Shown here piece after piece: positions 24,817 through 32,500 of a stretch of 40,247 nucleotides of DNA (its first letter is position 1; each line of letters begins with the position of its first letter). Source of the DNA: an uncultured beta proteobacterium (GTDB lineage: Bacteria; Pseudomonadota; Gammaproteobacteria; Burkholderiales; Burkholderiaceae_C); contig CAIKVZ010000136.1 of assembly GCA_903830985.1 (NCBI GenBank), positions 1 to 40,247 of the forward strand. The letters run 5' to 3'. Below the pieces are notes generated by a model. That model was not told the DNA's origin. It did no database searches and saw only the letters and a program-made list of their open reading frames with translations. Made by a program: the position numbers and the translations under genes.

Positions 24817-26013
24817 ATGAGCAATTTCAAAATGACCGTCGCCGCGATCGCTGCGGCGCTATTGGTCGCCGCCTGCGGCGGCGGAGGCGGTGAGGCTGTC
24901 AGCACCAAGGCAGCCTTCAAGTCGGTGCGGGTCATGGGCGACAGCCTGTCCGACAGCGGCACTTTCACGGGCATCCCCGGCTATGGGCGAATTTTCTCGG
25001 TACAGGGGACGGGCAACCAAAACTGGGCCGAGAACACGGCCGCCAACTTCGGCATCACCGGCCTGTGCAACGTGTACCGGTTCACCGGGGCGACCTTTGT
25101 CGCCAACACAACCCCGGGCTGCACCAGCTTTGCCGTGGGCGGCGGACGTATCAACAATCCGGCCAGCGGCGGCGGCGCTGCAAGCCCATTCTCCATCGTC
25201 AAGCAACTCCAGGACGCTGGCGCCGCCGGTAGCTACCAGGCAAGCGACTTGCTGCTGATCGACGGCGGCGGCAACGATGCGGCCGATCTGGTGGGCGCTT
25301 ATCTTGCTGCCAGCAAGGATGGCGGCAAGGCCTACGCGGGCCTGTTGTCTACGGTGCTGAGCCCGACCGTGGTCGGAACCAATCTGGCTGCTGGCGCTAC
25401 GGGTCAAGCCGCCGCAGGCGGCCTCTACATGACGGCGCTGGCCGACAAGTTTTTTGACGCGGTCAAAGCCAACACATTGGACAAAGGTGCAACGCACGTG
25501 GTGCTGGTGAACGTCCCCGGCATCACCAACACGCCGCGCTTTCAAATGGTCCTGGACGGAGTGGCTGCAGCTTACGGCGGCGGCGCGACCGGAGCCGGAG
25601 CAAGGGCGCAGATGGAAACTCTGTTCAAGAGCTGGGTGGTCGCTTTCAACACCCAGTTGGCCACGCGGTCAGCGGGCAATGCATCCGTGGTTGTGGTCGA
25701 CCTGTACACGAGCTTCAACGACGTGATCGCCAACCCGGCGCAATTCGGCATCACCAACGCCAAAACCCCGGCCTGCCCGATGGTGACGAACGCGGGTGCA
25801 CCGGTACTCGACAGCAGCGGCCTGCCCCAGTACAACTTCCAGACCTGTACCGCCGATGCGCTGTCGGCGCAGACACCGCCTGCGGGCGCCAGTGGCGGCG
25901 CGAACTGGTGGCAAACCTATTATTTTTCTGACAGCTTTCACCCGACGCCCTATGGCTACAAGCTGGCGAGCCAGGAAGTGGCACGTTCTCTGACAAGAGC
26001 CGGCTGGCTCTGA
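24817..26013 (+). CDS. SGNH/GDSL-family lipase/esterase lipoprotein
   Basis: A 398-residue lipid or ester hydrolase anchored as a lipoprotein. The signal peptide ends in the lipobox LVAAC (Cys20), followed by a glycine run. The catalytic blocks are intact: GDSLSDSG with nucleophile Ser43, TSFAVGGG as block II, IDGGGNDAADL with the oxyanion Asn, and DSFHPTPYG with Asp372 and His375. Length fits secreted esterases of this group. AGGAGAAAACGG gives a good ribosome site. The OmpW gene follows after 25 bases, so the two form an operon. Substrate is unknown; exported lipases of this type often act on short-chain esters or storage polymers (family knowledge). Confidence 0.92.
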   Translation: MSNFKMTVAAIAAALLVAACGGGGGEAVSTKAAFKSVRVMGDSLSDSGTFTGIPGYGRIFSVQGTGNQNWAENTAANFGITGLCNVYRFTGATFVANTTPGCTSFAVGGGRINNPASGGGAASPFSIVKQLQDAGAAGSYQASDLLLIDGGGNDAADLVGAYLAASKDGGKAYAGLLSTVLSPTVVGTNLAAGATGQAAAGGLYMTALADKFFDAVKANTLDKGATHVVLVNVPGITNTPRFQMVLDGVAAAYGGGATGAGARAQMETLFKSWVVAFNTQLATRSAGNASVVVVDLYTSFNDVIANPAQFGITNAKTPACPMVTNAGAPVLDSSGLPQYNFQTCTADALSAQTPPAGASGGANWWQTYYFSDSFHPTPYGYKLASQEVARSLTRAGWL

Positions 26014-26038
26014 TCCACGTAATCAAAAAGGAACCATC

Positions 26039-26704
26039 ATGAAGAAATTCAGTAAAAAGTGGATTGCGGCGGCGGCACTGTTGGGCCTGGGCGGCGTTGC
26101 CAGCGCCCAGTCGGCGGGTAGCTGGATGCTGCGCGCAGGCGTCACCTCCATTGCGCCCCAGGTCAGCAGCGGCGACCTGTCGCCGGTCTCCTGGGCCGGG
26201 ACCCGCGTCGACATCAACTCCGCCACGCAACTCGGCGGTGGCGTCACCTACATGTATACCGACCATCTTGCGGTAGATGTGCCGCTGGCCCTACCGTTCA
26301 CACACGACATCATGGGCGATGGTGCCATCAAGGGCGTGGGCAAAATTGGTGAAACCAAGGCGCTACCGATCACGGTTTTTGCACAGTACCGCTTCATGGA
26401 CGCGAACGCCAAGTTCCGTCCCTACGTCGGATTGGGTGCGACCTATGCCAAATTCTTCAAGGCAAAGGGAACGGCCACGCTGTCGGCATTGACGGGTGGA
26501 AGTCCGACATCGCTGTCCATCGAGTCCAAGCTGGCCCCCAGTTTTGAAGGTGGCGTTGCCATGCCATTGAACGACAAATGGTTTGTCGATCTGTTCGTGA
26601 GCAAAACCCTGCTAAAGAACCGCACCACCCTGTCCACCGGTCAGACCATTGACGTGACACTCGACCCGTTGAGCTACGGGCTGGCTGTAGGGTACAAGTT
26701 CTGA
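26039..26704 (+). CDS. ompW: OmpW/AlkL-family outer-membrane protein
   Basis: An eight-stranded outer-membrane barrel whose relatives (OmpW, AlkL) admit small hydrophobic molecules. The 221-residue precursor has a signal peptide MKKFSKKWIAAAALLGLGG ending ASA, then SWMLRAGVTSIAPQ (the OmpW start) and LGGGVTYMYTDHLAVDV. FRPYVGLGATYAKFF follows, with a final aromatic residue (GYKF) for Bam recognition. AAAAAGGAA gives a good ribosome site. It follows the lipase by 25 bases and is closed by the terminator at 26738-26770. The pairing suggests hydrolysis of a lipid outside the cell and uptake of the product through the porin (inference). Confidence 0.94.
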   Translation: MKKFSKKWIAAAALLGLGGVASAQSAGSWMLRAGVTSIAPQVSSGDLSPVSWAGTRVDINSATQLGGGVTYMYTDHLAVDVPLALPFTHDIMGDGAIKGVGKIGETKALPITVFAQYRFMDANAKFRPYVGLGATYAKFFKAKGTATLSALTGGSPTSLSIESKLAPSFEGGVAMPLNDKWFVDLFVSKTLLKNRTTLSTGQTIDVTLDPLSYGLAVGYKF

Positions 26705-26724
26705 TACTTTTCCCCAAGCGATCA

Positions 26725-26770
26725 GGGTCTGTCGACCCGTAAAAAAACCGGCACAGCCGGTTTTTTTACG
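26725..26770. terminator. Bidirectional intrinsic terminator between ompW and the second lipase-like gene
   Basis: CGTAAAAAAACCGGC (26738-26752) pairs perfectly over 15 bases with GCCGGTTTTTTTACG (26756-26770) across an ACA loop. A seven-T run on one strand and a seven-A run on the other make it work for both converging genes. A smaller inverted repeat, GGGTC-TGTC-GACCC (26725-26738), adjoins it. Confidence 0.95.
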
Positions 26771-26782
26771 TCTGGCCCAACA

Positions 26783-27745
26783 TCACCAGCGTGCGCGCAC
26801 CCGGGCGTAAGCGTAATCACCGAACAGGCGCTGCACCACCGGCGTGAAATGCAGGCGGTCGGCAAAGGCGTAGCTGGCGATGGAGGCGCCGCTGACGATG
26901 GTGTCGGCGGTGCACAGCAGCGAATTCACTTGCCCGGCCCCGATGCCTATGCCTGTGCCGGCATCCACCGAAGTGCAGACCGGATCGACCGCATTCGTCA
27001 GCCCGTAATAAGGCGCTGAAACAGGGTTGGAGATCAGGTTCAGGTAGTAGGTCGAATCCACGTACAGCACATGCTTGCCCATGGCCACGATCGGCACCAG
27101 CATGGCTTCATTGAATTTCGTGCTCATGGTGGTAAGCACGGCATTTTGTCCCAAGGACGTCGCCCACGGGGTCTGACCCAGGTTATAGGTCCCCATCACC
27201 ACCACATAGTTGGCACCGCTGTCCACCAAGCGAATCACCTGGTTGGCCAGATCGTTGCCGGCCTTTTGCACATTCGTCTGCATCTGGGCCTGGGTTTGTG
27301 TGCCCGCGGTCACGGCGTTCATTTCGGCAACAACGTCGCTCATGCCGCCGTTGATGAACACCAGGTCATTGAGGCCAAACTTGTCGCTCGCCAAAAACGC
27401 GTCCACCTGCTGGGTCACGCTCAGTGTGCCGGGCTGGCCGGCGGCATTGGTGGAAGTGTTCACGCGTGCCAGGCCTCTGGCGTAGCCGGTGCCTCCGGCG
27501 GAAACTGGTGCCACCGTCACGCCAAACAGGGTCGTGAGCTCGTTCAACCAGTTGTTCACGCTGCCATCGTTCACGGTGTACTTCTTGCCACCCAGCTGTC
27601 CGACGTCACTGAAGGCGTCGCCGAATGCGATGACGCGCGTCGGCGTCAAGGCCGAGGCGGTGGTGCTCGAGCCGCAGCCCGCGAGCAGGGACAAGGCGGC
27701 GCCCGCAGCGATCAGGGCAGCGCGAAGTGACCAGGTTGCAATCAT
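26783..27745 (-). CDS. SGNH/GDSL-like lipoprotein lacking the nucleophilic serine (probable pseudoenzyme)
   Basis: A 320-residue lipoprotein (signal with lipobox LAGC, Cys24) that is a distant paralogue of the lipase at 24817. Block I reads FGDAFSDVG, so the nucleophile is Ala44 instead of Ser. The codon is GCC, which I read directly from 27615-27640. Block III reads INGGMSDV, with Ser136 where Asn is usual. The C-terminal Asp296 and His299 (DRLHFTP) remain. The frame is intact with a good GGAG ribosome site, so this is not simply a decayed gene. It may bind rather than cleave a lipid or ester. Its upstream region holds a palindrome related to that of the active paralogue. Confidence 0.88.
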   Translation of the reverse strand: MIATWSLRAALIAAGAALSLLAGCGSSTTASALTPTRVIAFGDAFSDVGQLGGKKYTVNDGSVNNWLNELTTLFGVTVAPVSAGGTGYARGLARVNTSTNAAGQPGTLSVTQQVDAFLASDKFGLNDLVFINGGMSDVVAEMNAVTAGTQTQAQMQTNVQKAGNDLANQVIRLVDSGANYVVVMGTYNLGQTPWATSLGQNAVLTTMSTKFNEAMLVPIVAMGKHVLYVDSTYYLNLISNPVSAPYYGLTNAVDPVCTSVDAGTGIGIGAGQVNSLLCTADTIVSGASIASYAFADRLHFTPVVQRLFGDYAYARVRARW

Positions 27746-27777
27746 TCAAATCTCCAAAGTACTAGCGGGGTAGTTTA

Positions 27778-27789
27778 ACGAGCGCTCGT
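27778..27789. promoter_or_regulatory. Candidate operator ACGAGCGCTCGT upstream of the pseudolipase
   Basis: A perfect 12-base palindrome, 32 bases before the ATG at 27745 on the minus strand, just upstream of a possible -10 box TAAACT (27776-27771). It shares AACGAGCG with the inverted repeat before the active lipase. Probable repressor site (inference). Confidence 0.45.
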
Positions 27790-27815
27790 GAAGCCTGTGT
27801 ATCCGGCAAACCCTG

Positions 27816-28829
27816 TCATGACGCAGAGGCACGCTGCAGCCGATCCCGCACGCCATCCCACTCGGGGCTGGCAGGGGGCGTTTCGACCCAGATCAGCGCC
27901 ACGCCAGTGGCGTCTAGTTCGCGCAACACGGCAAACAACTCCTGCGCCGTGGCCGCAGCATCCATTGGCATGCGCCGCTGTGTGACCGCGGGCAAGGCGT
28001 TCGGCAGGGCAACACGGCTGTACAGCGCCACCGCAGGTGCGCCTGCTGCGGCAGGCTTGGAGGAAAGCAAAACCTGCAAGGCTGTCCTCAGGGCCTGCGC
28101 GTCCATCAGCCGCAGCTTGGCGCGCGGCGCGTAATGCGACTCCAGCGTACCGGAGGCGCGCGGGGCAGTATGGCCGGATTCAAGCGGTTCGTCGGGTAGC
28201 ACGGCGCAGCCGCAAGCGGCCTCCAGCTGAGCCGTGCTCAGCACGCCCGGGCGCAGCAGCACCGGGCAGCCACGGGTGCAGTCGATGATGGTGGACTCGA
28301 TGCCGACGCTGCAGGGTCCGCCGTCGAGCACCAGCAAATCCGTGCCCAATTCCTCCTCAACATGCGCGGCCGTTGTGGGGCTGATGCGACCGAACCGGTT
28401 CGCGCTCGGTGCCGCCAAACCGGCCATGCCGGCTTGCGCGCAGGCCTTGAGCAGGGCCTGCGCCACGGGGTGGGAAGGACAGCGCAGGCCGATGGAATCC
28501 TGCCCGCCGGCCGTCGCGGCTGCGACCCCGGGTTGGCGCGGCAGGATCAAGGTAAGCGGTCCCGGCCAGAAGGCGTCCATCAAACGTTGGGCGAACTCGG
28601 GCACATCCCGGGCAAACTGCGTCACCCCGGACGCGCTGGCCACATGCACGATCAGCGGATGGTTCGCCGGGCGCCCCTTGCGGCTGAATATCTTGGCTAC
28701 CGCCGCGTCATTGCAGGCATCGGCCGCCAGGCCGTACACGGTCTCGGTGGGCAGGCCCACCAGCTGGCCTGAAGCCAACGCCTGCAGGGCATCCGCAATG
28801 GATTCAGGGTTTTCGCCGGTGAGGATCAT
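27816..28829 (-). CDS. tsaC: L-threonylcarbamoyladenylate synthase TsaC/Sua5, long form
   Basis: Makes threonylcarbamoyl-AMP from threonine, bicarbonate and ATP, the first step of t6A37 tRNA modification. From ATG 28829 (MILTGENPESIADALQAL) the product is 337 residues, which is the Sua5 form with an extra C-terminal domain rather than the short TsaC. The YrdC domain has GLPTETVYGLAADA (about 24-37), KIFSRKGRPANHPLIVHV, GLRCPSHPVA and PSANRFGRISPT. The C-terminal Sua5 domain begins after a linker containing ASGTLESHYAPRA. The frame runs 28 codons further upstream, through the end of purK, without likeness. It lies 13 bases after purK. Confidence 0.94.
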   Translation of the reverse strand: MILTGENPESIADALQALASGQLVGLPTETVYGLAADACNDAAVAKIFSRKGRPANHPLIVHVASASGVTQFARDVPEFAQRLMDAFWPGPLTLILPRQPGVAAATAGGQDSIGLRCPSHPVAQALLKACAQAGMAGLAAPSANRFGRISPTTAAHVEEELGTDLLVLDGGPCSVGIESTIIDCTRGCPVLLRPGVLSTAQLEAACGCAVLPDEPLESGHTAPRASGTLESHYAPRAKLRLMDAQALRTALQVLLSSKPAAAGAPAVALYSRVALPNALPAVTQRRMPMDAAATAQELFAVLRELDATGVALIWVETPPASPEWDGVRDRLQRASAS

Positions 28830-28842
28830 GCCGGGACGACGC

Positions 28843-30042
28843 TCAGAACGGCGCAATGCCCAGCAGCTCTGCGGCCTGCAACGCGGTTGCACGAACCTGT
28901 GCAAGGTCCGCACCCGTGACGTTCAGATGTCCCATCTTGCGGCCCGGCCTTGCCTGCAACTTGCCGTAGAGTTGCAGCGAAGTGCCGGGCAAGGCCAGCA
29001 CCTCATCCCAGGGTGGGGTCACTGGCACAACGCCATCGCGCAACCACAGATCGCCCAACAGATTGAGCATGATGGCCGGGCTGTGCTGGCGCGGCTGCTG
29101 CAGCGGCAGACCGGCGAGCGTGCGCACCTGCAGGTCGAACTGCGACTGGTCGCAGGCGTCCAGCGTGTAGTGGCCGCTGTTGTGCGGACGCGGCGCGATT
29201 TCGTTCACCACCAGCGACGGCTCGGCGGCGCTGTCGCCTTGCAGAATGAAGAACTCCACGCACAGCACGCCGACATAGTCCAGCCCACTGGCGATCGACA
29301 CGGCAGCGGCCACCGCCTGCTGCGCCAGGGTCGGCGCAACATTGCCCTCGAACACTTGGGTCACGGCCAGAATCCCCTCGCGGTGCAGATTGAGTTGCAC
29401 GGGGTAATTCACCACCGTGCCGTCGGCGCCCCTGGCCACGATCACCGAACATTCAGCAGCCAGGGGCAGCAACTGCTCCAGCACGCAGGGAACGCTCTTG
29501 AGCTGGGCCCATGCCGCCGTCAACTCGGCCCGGCTGTTGACCCGGACCTGACCCTTGCCGTCATAGCCCAGGCGGGCCGTCTTCAGGATGCCGGGCAACA
29601 GGGCGTCGCGCACGGCACGCAACTGCTCCGGGGTTTCGATCACGGCATAGGGCGCACAGGGCACGCCGCAGCGCACGAAATGCGCCTTTTCCCTGACCCG
29701 ATCCTGGGCAATGGCCACGGCCTCGGCGCCCGGCGCCACGACGCGCTGCGCGCCCAGGGTGCGCAAGGCAGGCGCAGGAACGTTCTCGAACTCGGTGGTG
29801 ATGGCGGCGCAGCGCTGCAGCATCTGCGCCAGCCCCTGCTCGTCCAGGTAGTCGGTCTGCACGTGGTAATGGCTCACCAGGCCGGCGGGACTGGCCGGAT
29901 CAGGGTCCAGCACGGCGGTGAAGTAACCCATGGCTTGGGCCGCATGGACGAACATGCGACCCAACTGGCCGCCGCCCATCACGCCCAAGGTGGTTTGCTG
30001 ACCTGCGGCCGTGGTTCCGGGAAGAAGGACTTTGTTCTTCAT
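28843..30042 (-). CDS. purK: N5-carboxyaminoimidazole ribonucleotide synthase PurK
   Basis: PurK uses ATP and bicarbonate to turn AIR into N5-CAIR in purine synthesis. It is an ATP-grasp enzyme of 399 residues from ATG 30042. Visible motifs are [12 protein letters not shown] (19-30), [22 protein letters not shown] and, in the metal/phosphate site, CVEFF then [15 protein letters not shown]. The start overlaps the purE stop by four bases (ATGA), so PurE and PurK are translationally coupled and hand over an unstable intermediate. The upstream extension of the frame through purE is not coding. Confidence 0.95.
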   Translation of the reverse strand: MKNKVLLPGTTAAGQQTTLGVMGGGQLGRMFVHAAQAMGYFTAVLDPDPASPAGLVSHYHVQTDYLDEQGLAQMLQRCAAITTEFENVPAPALRTLGAQRVVAPGAEAVAIAQDRVREKAHFVRCGVPCAPYAVIETPEQLRAVRDALLPGILKTARLGYDGKGQVRVNSRAELTAAWAQLKSVPCVLEQLLPLAAECSVIVARGADGTVVNYPVQLNLHREGILAVTQVFEGNVAPTLAQQAVAAAVSIASGLDYVGVLCVEFFILQGDSAAEPSLVVNEIAPRPHNSGHYTLDACDQSQFDLQVRTLAGLPLQQPRQHSPAIMLNLLGDLWLRDGVVPVTPPWDEVLALPGTSLQLYGKLQARPGRKMGHLNVTGADLAQVRATALQAAELLGIAPF

Positions 30043-30536
30043 GGGGCCATCGGCGGCAGCGTCATGGCGCGCGCAGCTTCGGTTTGCGCCTGGCGCCAAT
30101 CCTGCAATTGCCGGCGCAATGCTGGATCTTCGTTGGCCAACATGGCCACGGCAAACAGCGCTGCGTTGGCCGCACCGGCATGGCCGATGGCAAAGGTGGC
30201 CACCGGCACGCCCTTGGGCATTTGCACGATGCTGTGCAGTGAATCCACGCCCTGCAGATGCTTGCTGGCCACCGGCACCCCCAGCACCGGCACCAGCGTC
30301 TTGGCGGCCAGCATGCCCGGCAGGTGGGCCGCGCCGCCGGCGCCGGCAATGATGGCCTTGAGGCCTCGCCCCGCTGCGCCCTCGGCATAAGCGAACATGT
30401 CGTCCGGCATGCGGTGCGCGGACACGACCCGCGCCTCGTGCGCAATGCCGAACTGCTGCAGTATCTGCACCGCATGCTGCATCGTGTCCCAATCGGAACT
30501 GGATCCCATCACCACGCCAACTAGAATTTGAGTCAT
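30039..30536 (-). CDS. purE: N5-carboxyaminoimidazole ribonucleotide mutase PurE
   Basis: Converts N5-CAIR from PurK to CAIR. The 165-residue class-I PurE has [13 protein letters not shown] (6-18), [13 protein letters not shown] with the catalytic His, and [12 protein letters not shown]. The last of these holds the glycine-rich active-site loop. Normal length. The minus-strand TAAAAT at 30548-30543 is exactly six bases before the ATG and no Shine-Dalgarno is visible, suggesting a leaderless message. It is divergent from cnoX, with 36 bases between start codons. Confidence 0.96.
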   Translation of the reverse strand: MTQILVGVVMGSSSDWDTMQHAVQILQQFGIAHEARVVSAHRMPDDMFAYAEGAAGRGLKAIIAGAGGAAHLPGMLAAKTLVPVLGVPVASKHLQGVDSLHSIVQMPKGVPVATFAIGHAGAANAALFAVAMLANEDPALRRQLQDWRQAQTEAARAMTLPPMAP

Positions 30537-30572
30537 GCTTGAATTTTACTTTTTACCCCTGAGCTACCCAGA

Positions 30573-31526
30573 ATGATTGACATTACCGAACAAAATTTCC
30601 AGACCGAAGTGATCGAAGCGTCGCTGAGCACGCCGGTGCTGATCGACTTCTGGGCGCCCTGGTGCGGGCCCTGCAAGGTCATCGGACCCCTGCTGGAAAA
30701 GCTGGAATTGGACTACGCCGGCGCCTTCAAGCTGGTGAAGGTGAATGCCGACGAGGAGCAGCAACTCTCCGGCGCCTTTGGCGTGCGCAGCATCCCCACC
30801 TGCATTCTGATGATCGCCGGCAAACCGGTTGACGGCTTTGCCGGCGCCTTGCCCGAAGGCCAGCTGCGCGCCTTTCTGGACAAGCATCTGCCCTCGCCGG
30901 ACGAACTGGCGGCCAAGAGCGAGACCGAAGAGGCGCAGGAACTGCTGGCCGAAGGCGACACCGGCGCGGCACTGGACAAGCTGGCCGAGGCGCTGGCCAT
31001 GAACCCGGCCAACGACGACGCGCGCTACGGCTACATCCGCTTGCTGATCGGCGCCAATCTTCTGGAGGAGGCCCAGGCAGCGCTGGCACCGAAACTGGTC
31101 GAAATCCCGCTGGCCCTGCGCTTTTCCGCGCTGGCGCAATGGCTGGAAGCAATGAAGTTCGCGGCCACCGATGCACGCGCCAACTGGACGATGGAACAGT
31201 TCGATGCGTTGATTGCGCTAAACAAGCGCGACTTCGATACGCGCTACGCCAAGAGCCGCGTGCTCATGGCTCGCGGCGAATGGACCGCCGCCATGGACGA
31301 GTTGCTGGAGATCGTGCTGCGTGACAAAAAATGGAACGATGAGGCGGCGCGCAAGACCATGGTCGCCATGCTGGAACTGCTCACACCGCCCACGCCCAAG
31401 GCCAGCCCGGACGCTGCCAAGGCGGCCGGCGGCATCGAAATTGCCGGCAAGCCCCTGACCCAGGAAGACCCGCAGGCCGAGTTGGTGTCGAGCTACCGGC
31501 GCAAACTCAGCATGATGCTCAACTAA
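30573..31526 (+). CDS. cnoX: Thioredoxin-TPR chaperedoxin CnoX (YbbN family)
   Basis: CnoX combines a thioredoxin domain with TPR helices. It protects proteins from overoxidation and passes them to GroEL/ES. Of 317 residues, about 1-108 are thioredoxin ([17 protein letters not shown], Cys31 and Cys34), so unlike E. coli CnoX (SQHC) it keeps a complete CGPC redox site. About 115-290 are TPR-like helices ([21 protein letters not shown]). The C-terminus [12 protein letters not shown] is the usual ending. It interrupts the fba-purC-purE-purK block in the opposite direction. Its last eight bases overlap the end of purC on the other strand. No clear Shine-Dalgarno precedes the ATG. Confidence 0.94.
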   Translation: MIDITEQNFQTEVIEASLSTPVLIDFWAPWCGPCKVIGPLLEKLELDYAGAFKLVKVNADEEQQLSGAFGVRSIPTCILMIAGKPVDGFAGALPEGQLRAFLDKHLPSPDELAAKSETEEAQELLAEGDTGAALDKLAEALAMNPANDDARYGYIRLLIGANLLEEAQAALAPKLVEIPLALRFSALAQWLEAMKFAATDARANWTMEQFDALIALNKRDFDTRYAKSRVLMARGEWTAAMDELLEIVLRDKKWNDEAARKTMVAMLELLTPPTPKASPDAAKAAGGIEIAGKPLTQEDPQAELVSSYRRKLSMMLN

Positions 31527-32400
31527 CCAGACGCTCCCACGCTTCCTGGTATTTGGCAGCGGTCTTCGCCACCACCTCGGCCGGCAAACGCGGCGCCGGC
31601 GGGGTCTTGTCCCAAACCTGGGTCTCCAGCCAATCCCGCACGAACTGCTTGTCAAAGCTCGGCGGATTGGACCCTTCCTGGTAACTCTCGGCCGGCCAGA
31701 AACGCGACGAGTCAGGTGTCAGCACTTCGTCCATCAGCGTCAGCGTGCCCTGCTCGTCCAGACCAAATTCGAACTTGGTGTCGGCAATGATGATGCCCTT
31801 GGTGAGCGCGATGGCCGCCGCTGCCTGGTAGATGGCGATGCTCAGGTCCCTGATCTGCGCCGCCAGTTCGGGACCCACAATCTTCACCACCTGTTCAAAG
31901 TCGATGTTCTCGTCGTGCTCGCCCATCTCGGCCTTGGCGGCAGGTGTGAAGATGGGTTGTGGCAGCTTGCTGGCATTCTTCAAGCCCGGCGGCAGGGCCA
32001 CACCGCATACCGACTGGCTCTCCTGGTATTCCTTCCAGCCACTGCCGGCGAGGTAGCCGCGCACCACGGCTTCCACCGGGATGGGTTTCAGGCGCTTCAC
32101 CAGCATGGCACGGCCCAGCACCTGGGGCAGGTCGGCGGCGCTGACCACGCTTTCGGGCGCCTCGCCAGTGAGGTGGTTCGGGCACAGATCACCCAGCTTG
32201 TCGAACCAGTACAGCGCCATCTGCGTGAGCAGCGCCCCCTTGCCGGGGATCGGCTCGCCCATGATCACGTCGAAGGCGCTGAGGCGGTCGCTGGCCACCA
32301 TCAGCAATCGGTCCGTGCCCACGGCGTAGTTGTCGCGCACCTTGCCGCGCGCCAGCAGGGGAAGGGAAGTGAGGGTGGAGGTGTGCAGGGCAGAGGTCAT
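31519..32400 (-). CDS. purC: Phosphoribosylaminoimidazole-succinocarboxamide synthase PurC
   Basis: PurC joins aspartate to CAIR with ATP to give SAICAR, the step after PurE. From ATG 32400 ([20 protein letters not shown]) the protein is 293 residues and resembles the longer proteobacterial/yeast-type SAICAR synthases. Motifs: [14 protein letters not shown] (the ATP glycine-rich start), [11 protein letters not shown], then [17 protein letters not shown] and DTKFEFGL. The frame extends 60 codons upstream across the fba terminator and is not coding there. Its 3' end overlaps cnoX tail to tail. A T-tract terminator lies just ahead of it (32418-32448). Confidence 0.94.
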   Translation of the reverse strand: MTSALHTSTLTSLPLLARGKVRDNYAVGTDRLLMVASDRLSAFDVIMGEPIPGKGALLTQMALYWFDKLGDLCPNHLTGEAPESVVSAADLPQVLGRAMLVKRLKPIPVEAVVRGYLAGSGWKEYQESQSVCGVALPPGLKNASKLPQPIFTPAAKAEMGEHDENIDFEQVVKIVGPELAAQIRDLSIAIYQAAAAIALTKGIIIADTKFEFGLDEQGTLTLMDEVLTPDSSRFWPAESYQEGSNPPSFDKQFVRDWLETQVWDKTPPAPRLPAEVVAKTAAKYQEAWERLVS

Positions 32401-32417
32401 GATCGTGAAGCCAAATG

Positions 32418-32448
32418 AAAAAGGGCCCACTGAAAATTCAGCAGACCC
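32418..32448 (-). terminator. Intrinsic terminator between fba and purC (minus strand)
   Basis: Read on the minus strand, GGGTC then CTGAA pair with TTCAG then GGCCC (one G-T pair and a two-base internal mismatch) around a TT loop, followed by TTTTT at 32422-32418. It ends the fba transcript, or, if a promoter lies at the GATAAT on the minus strand (32456-32451), acts in the leader of purC. Confidence 0.7.
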
Positions 32449-32500
32449 CTGATTATCGCAACTGTGCGGGCAAGCAGCAGGGCTGCCCAAAGGCCCCTGT

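Noticed and set aside
28234-30390. Plus-strand open frame of 718 codons across tsaC-purK-purE
   Set aside because: Antisense to three well-identified genes; long only because the high GC content suppresses stop codons.
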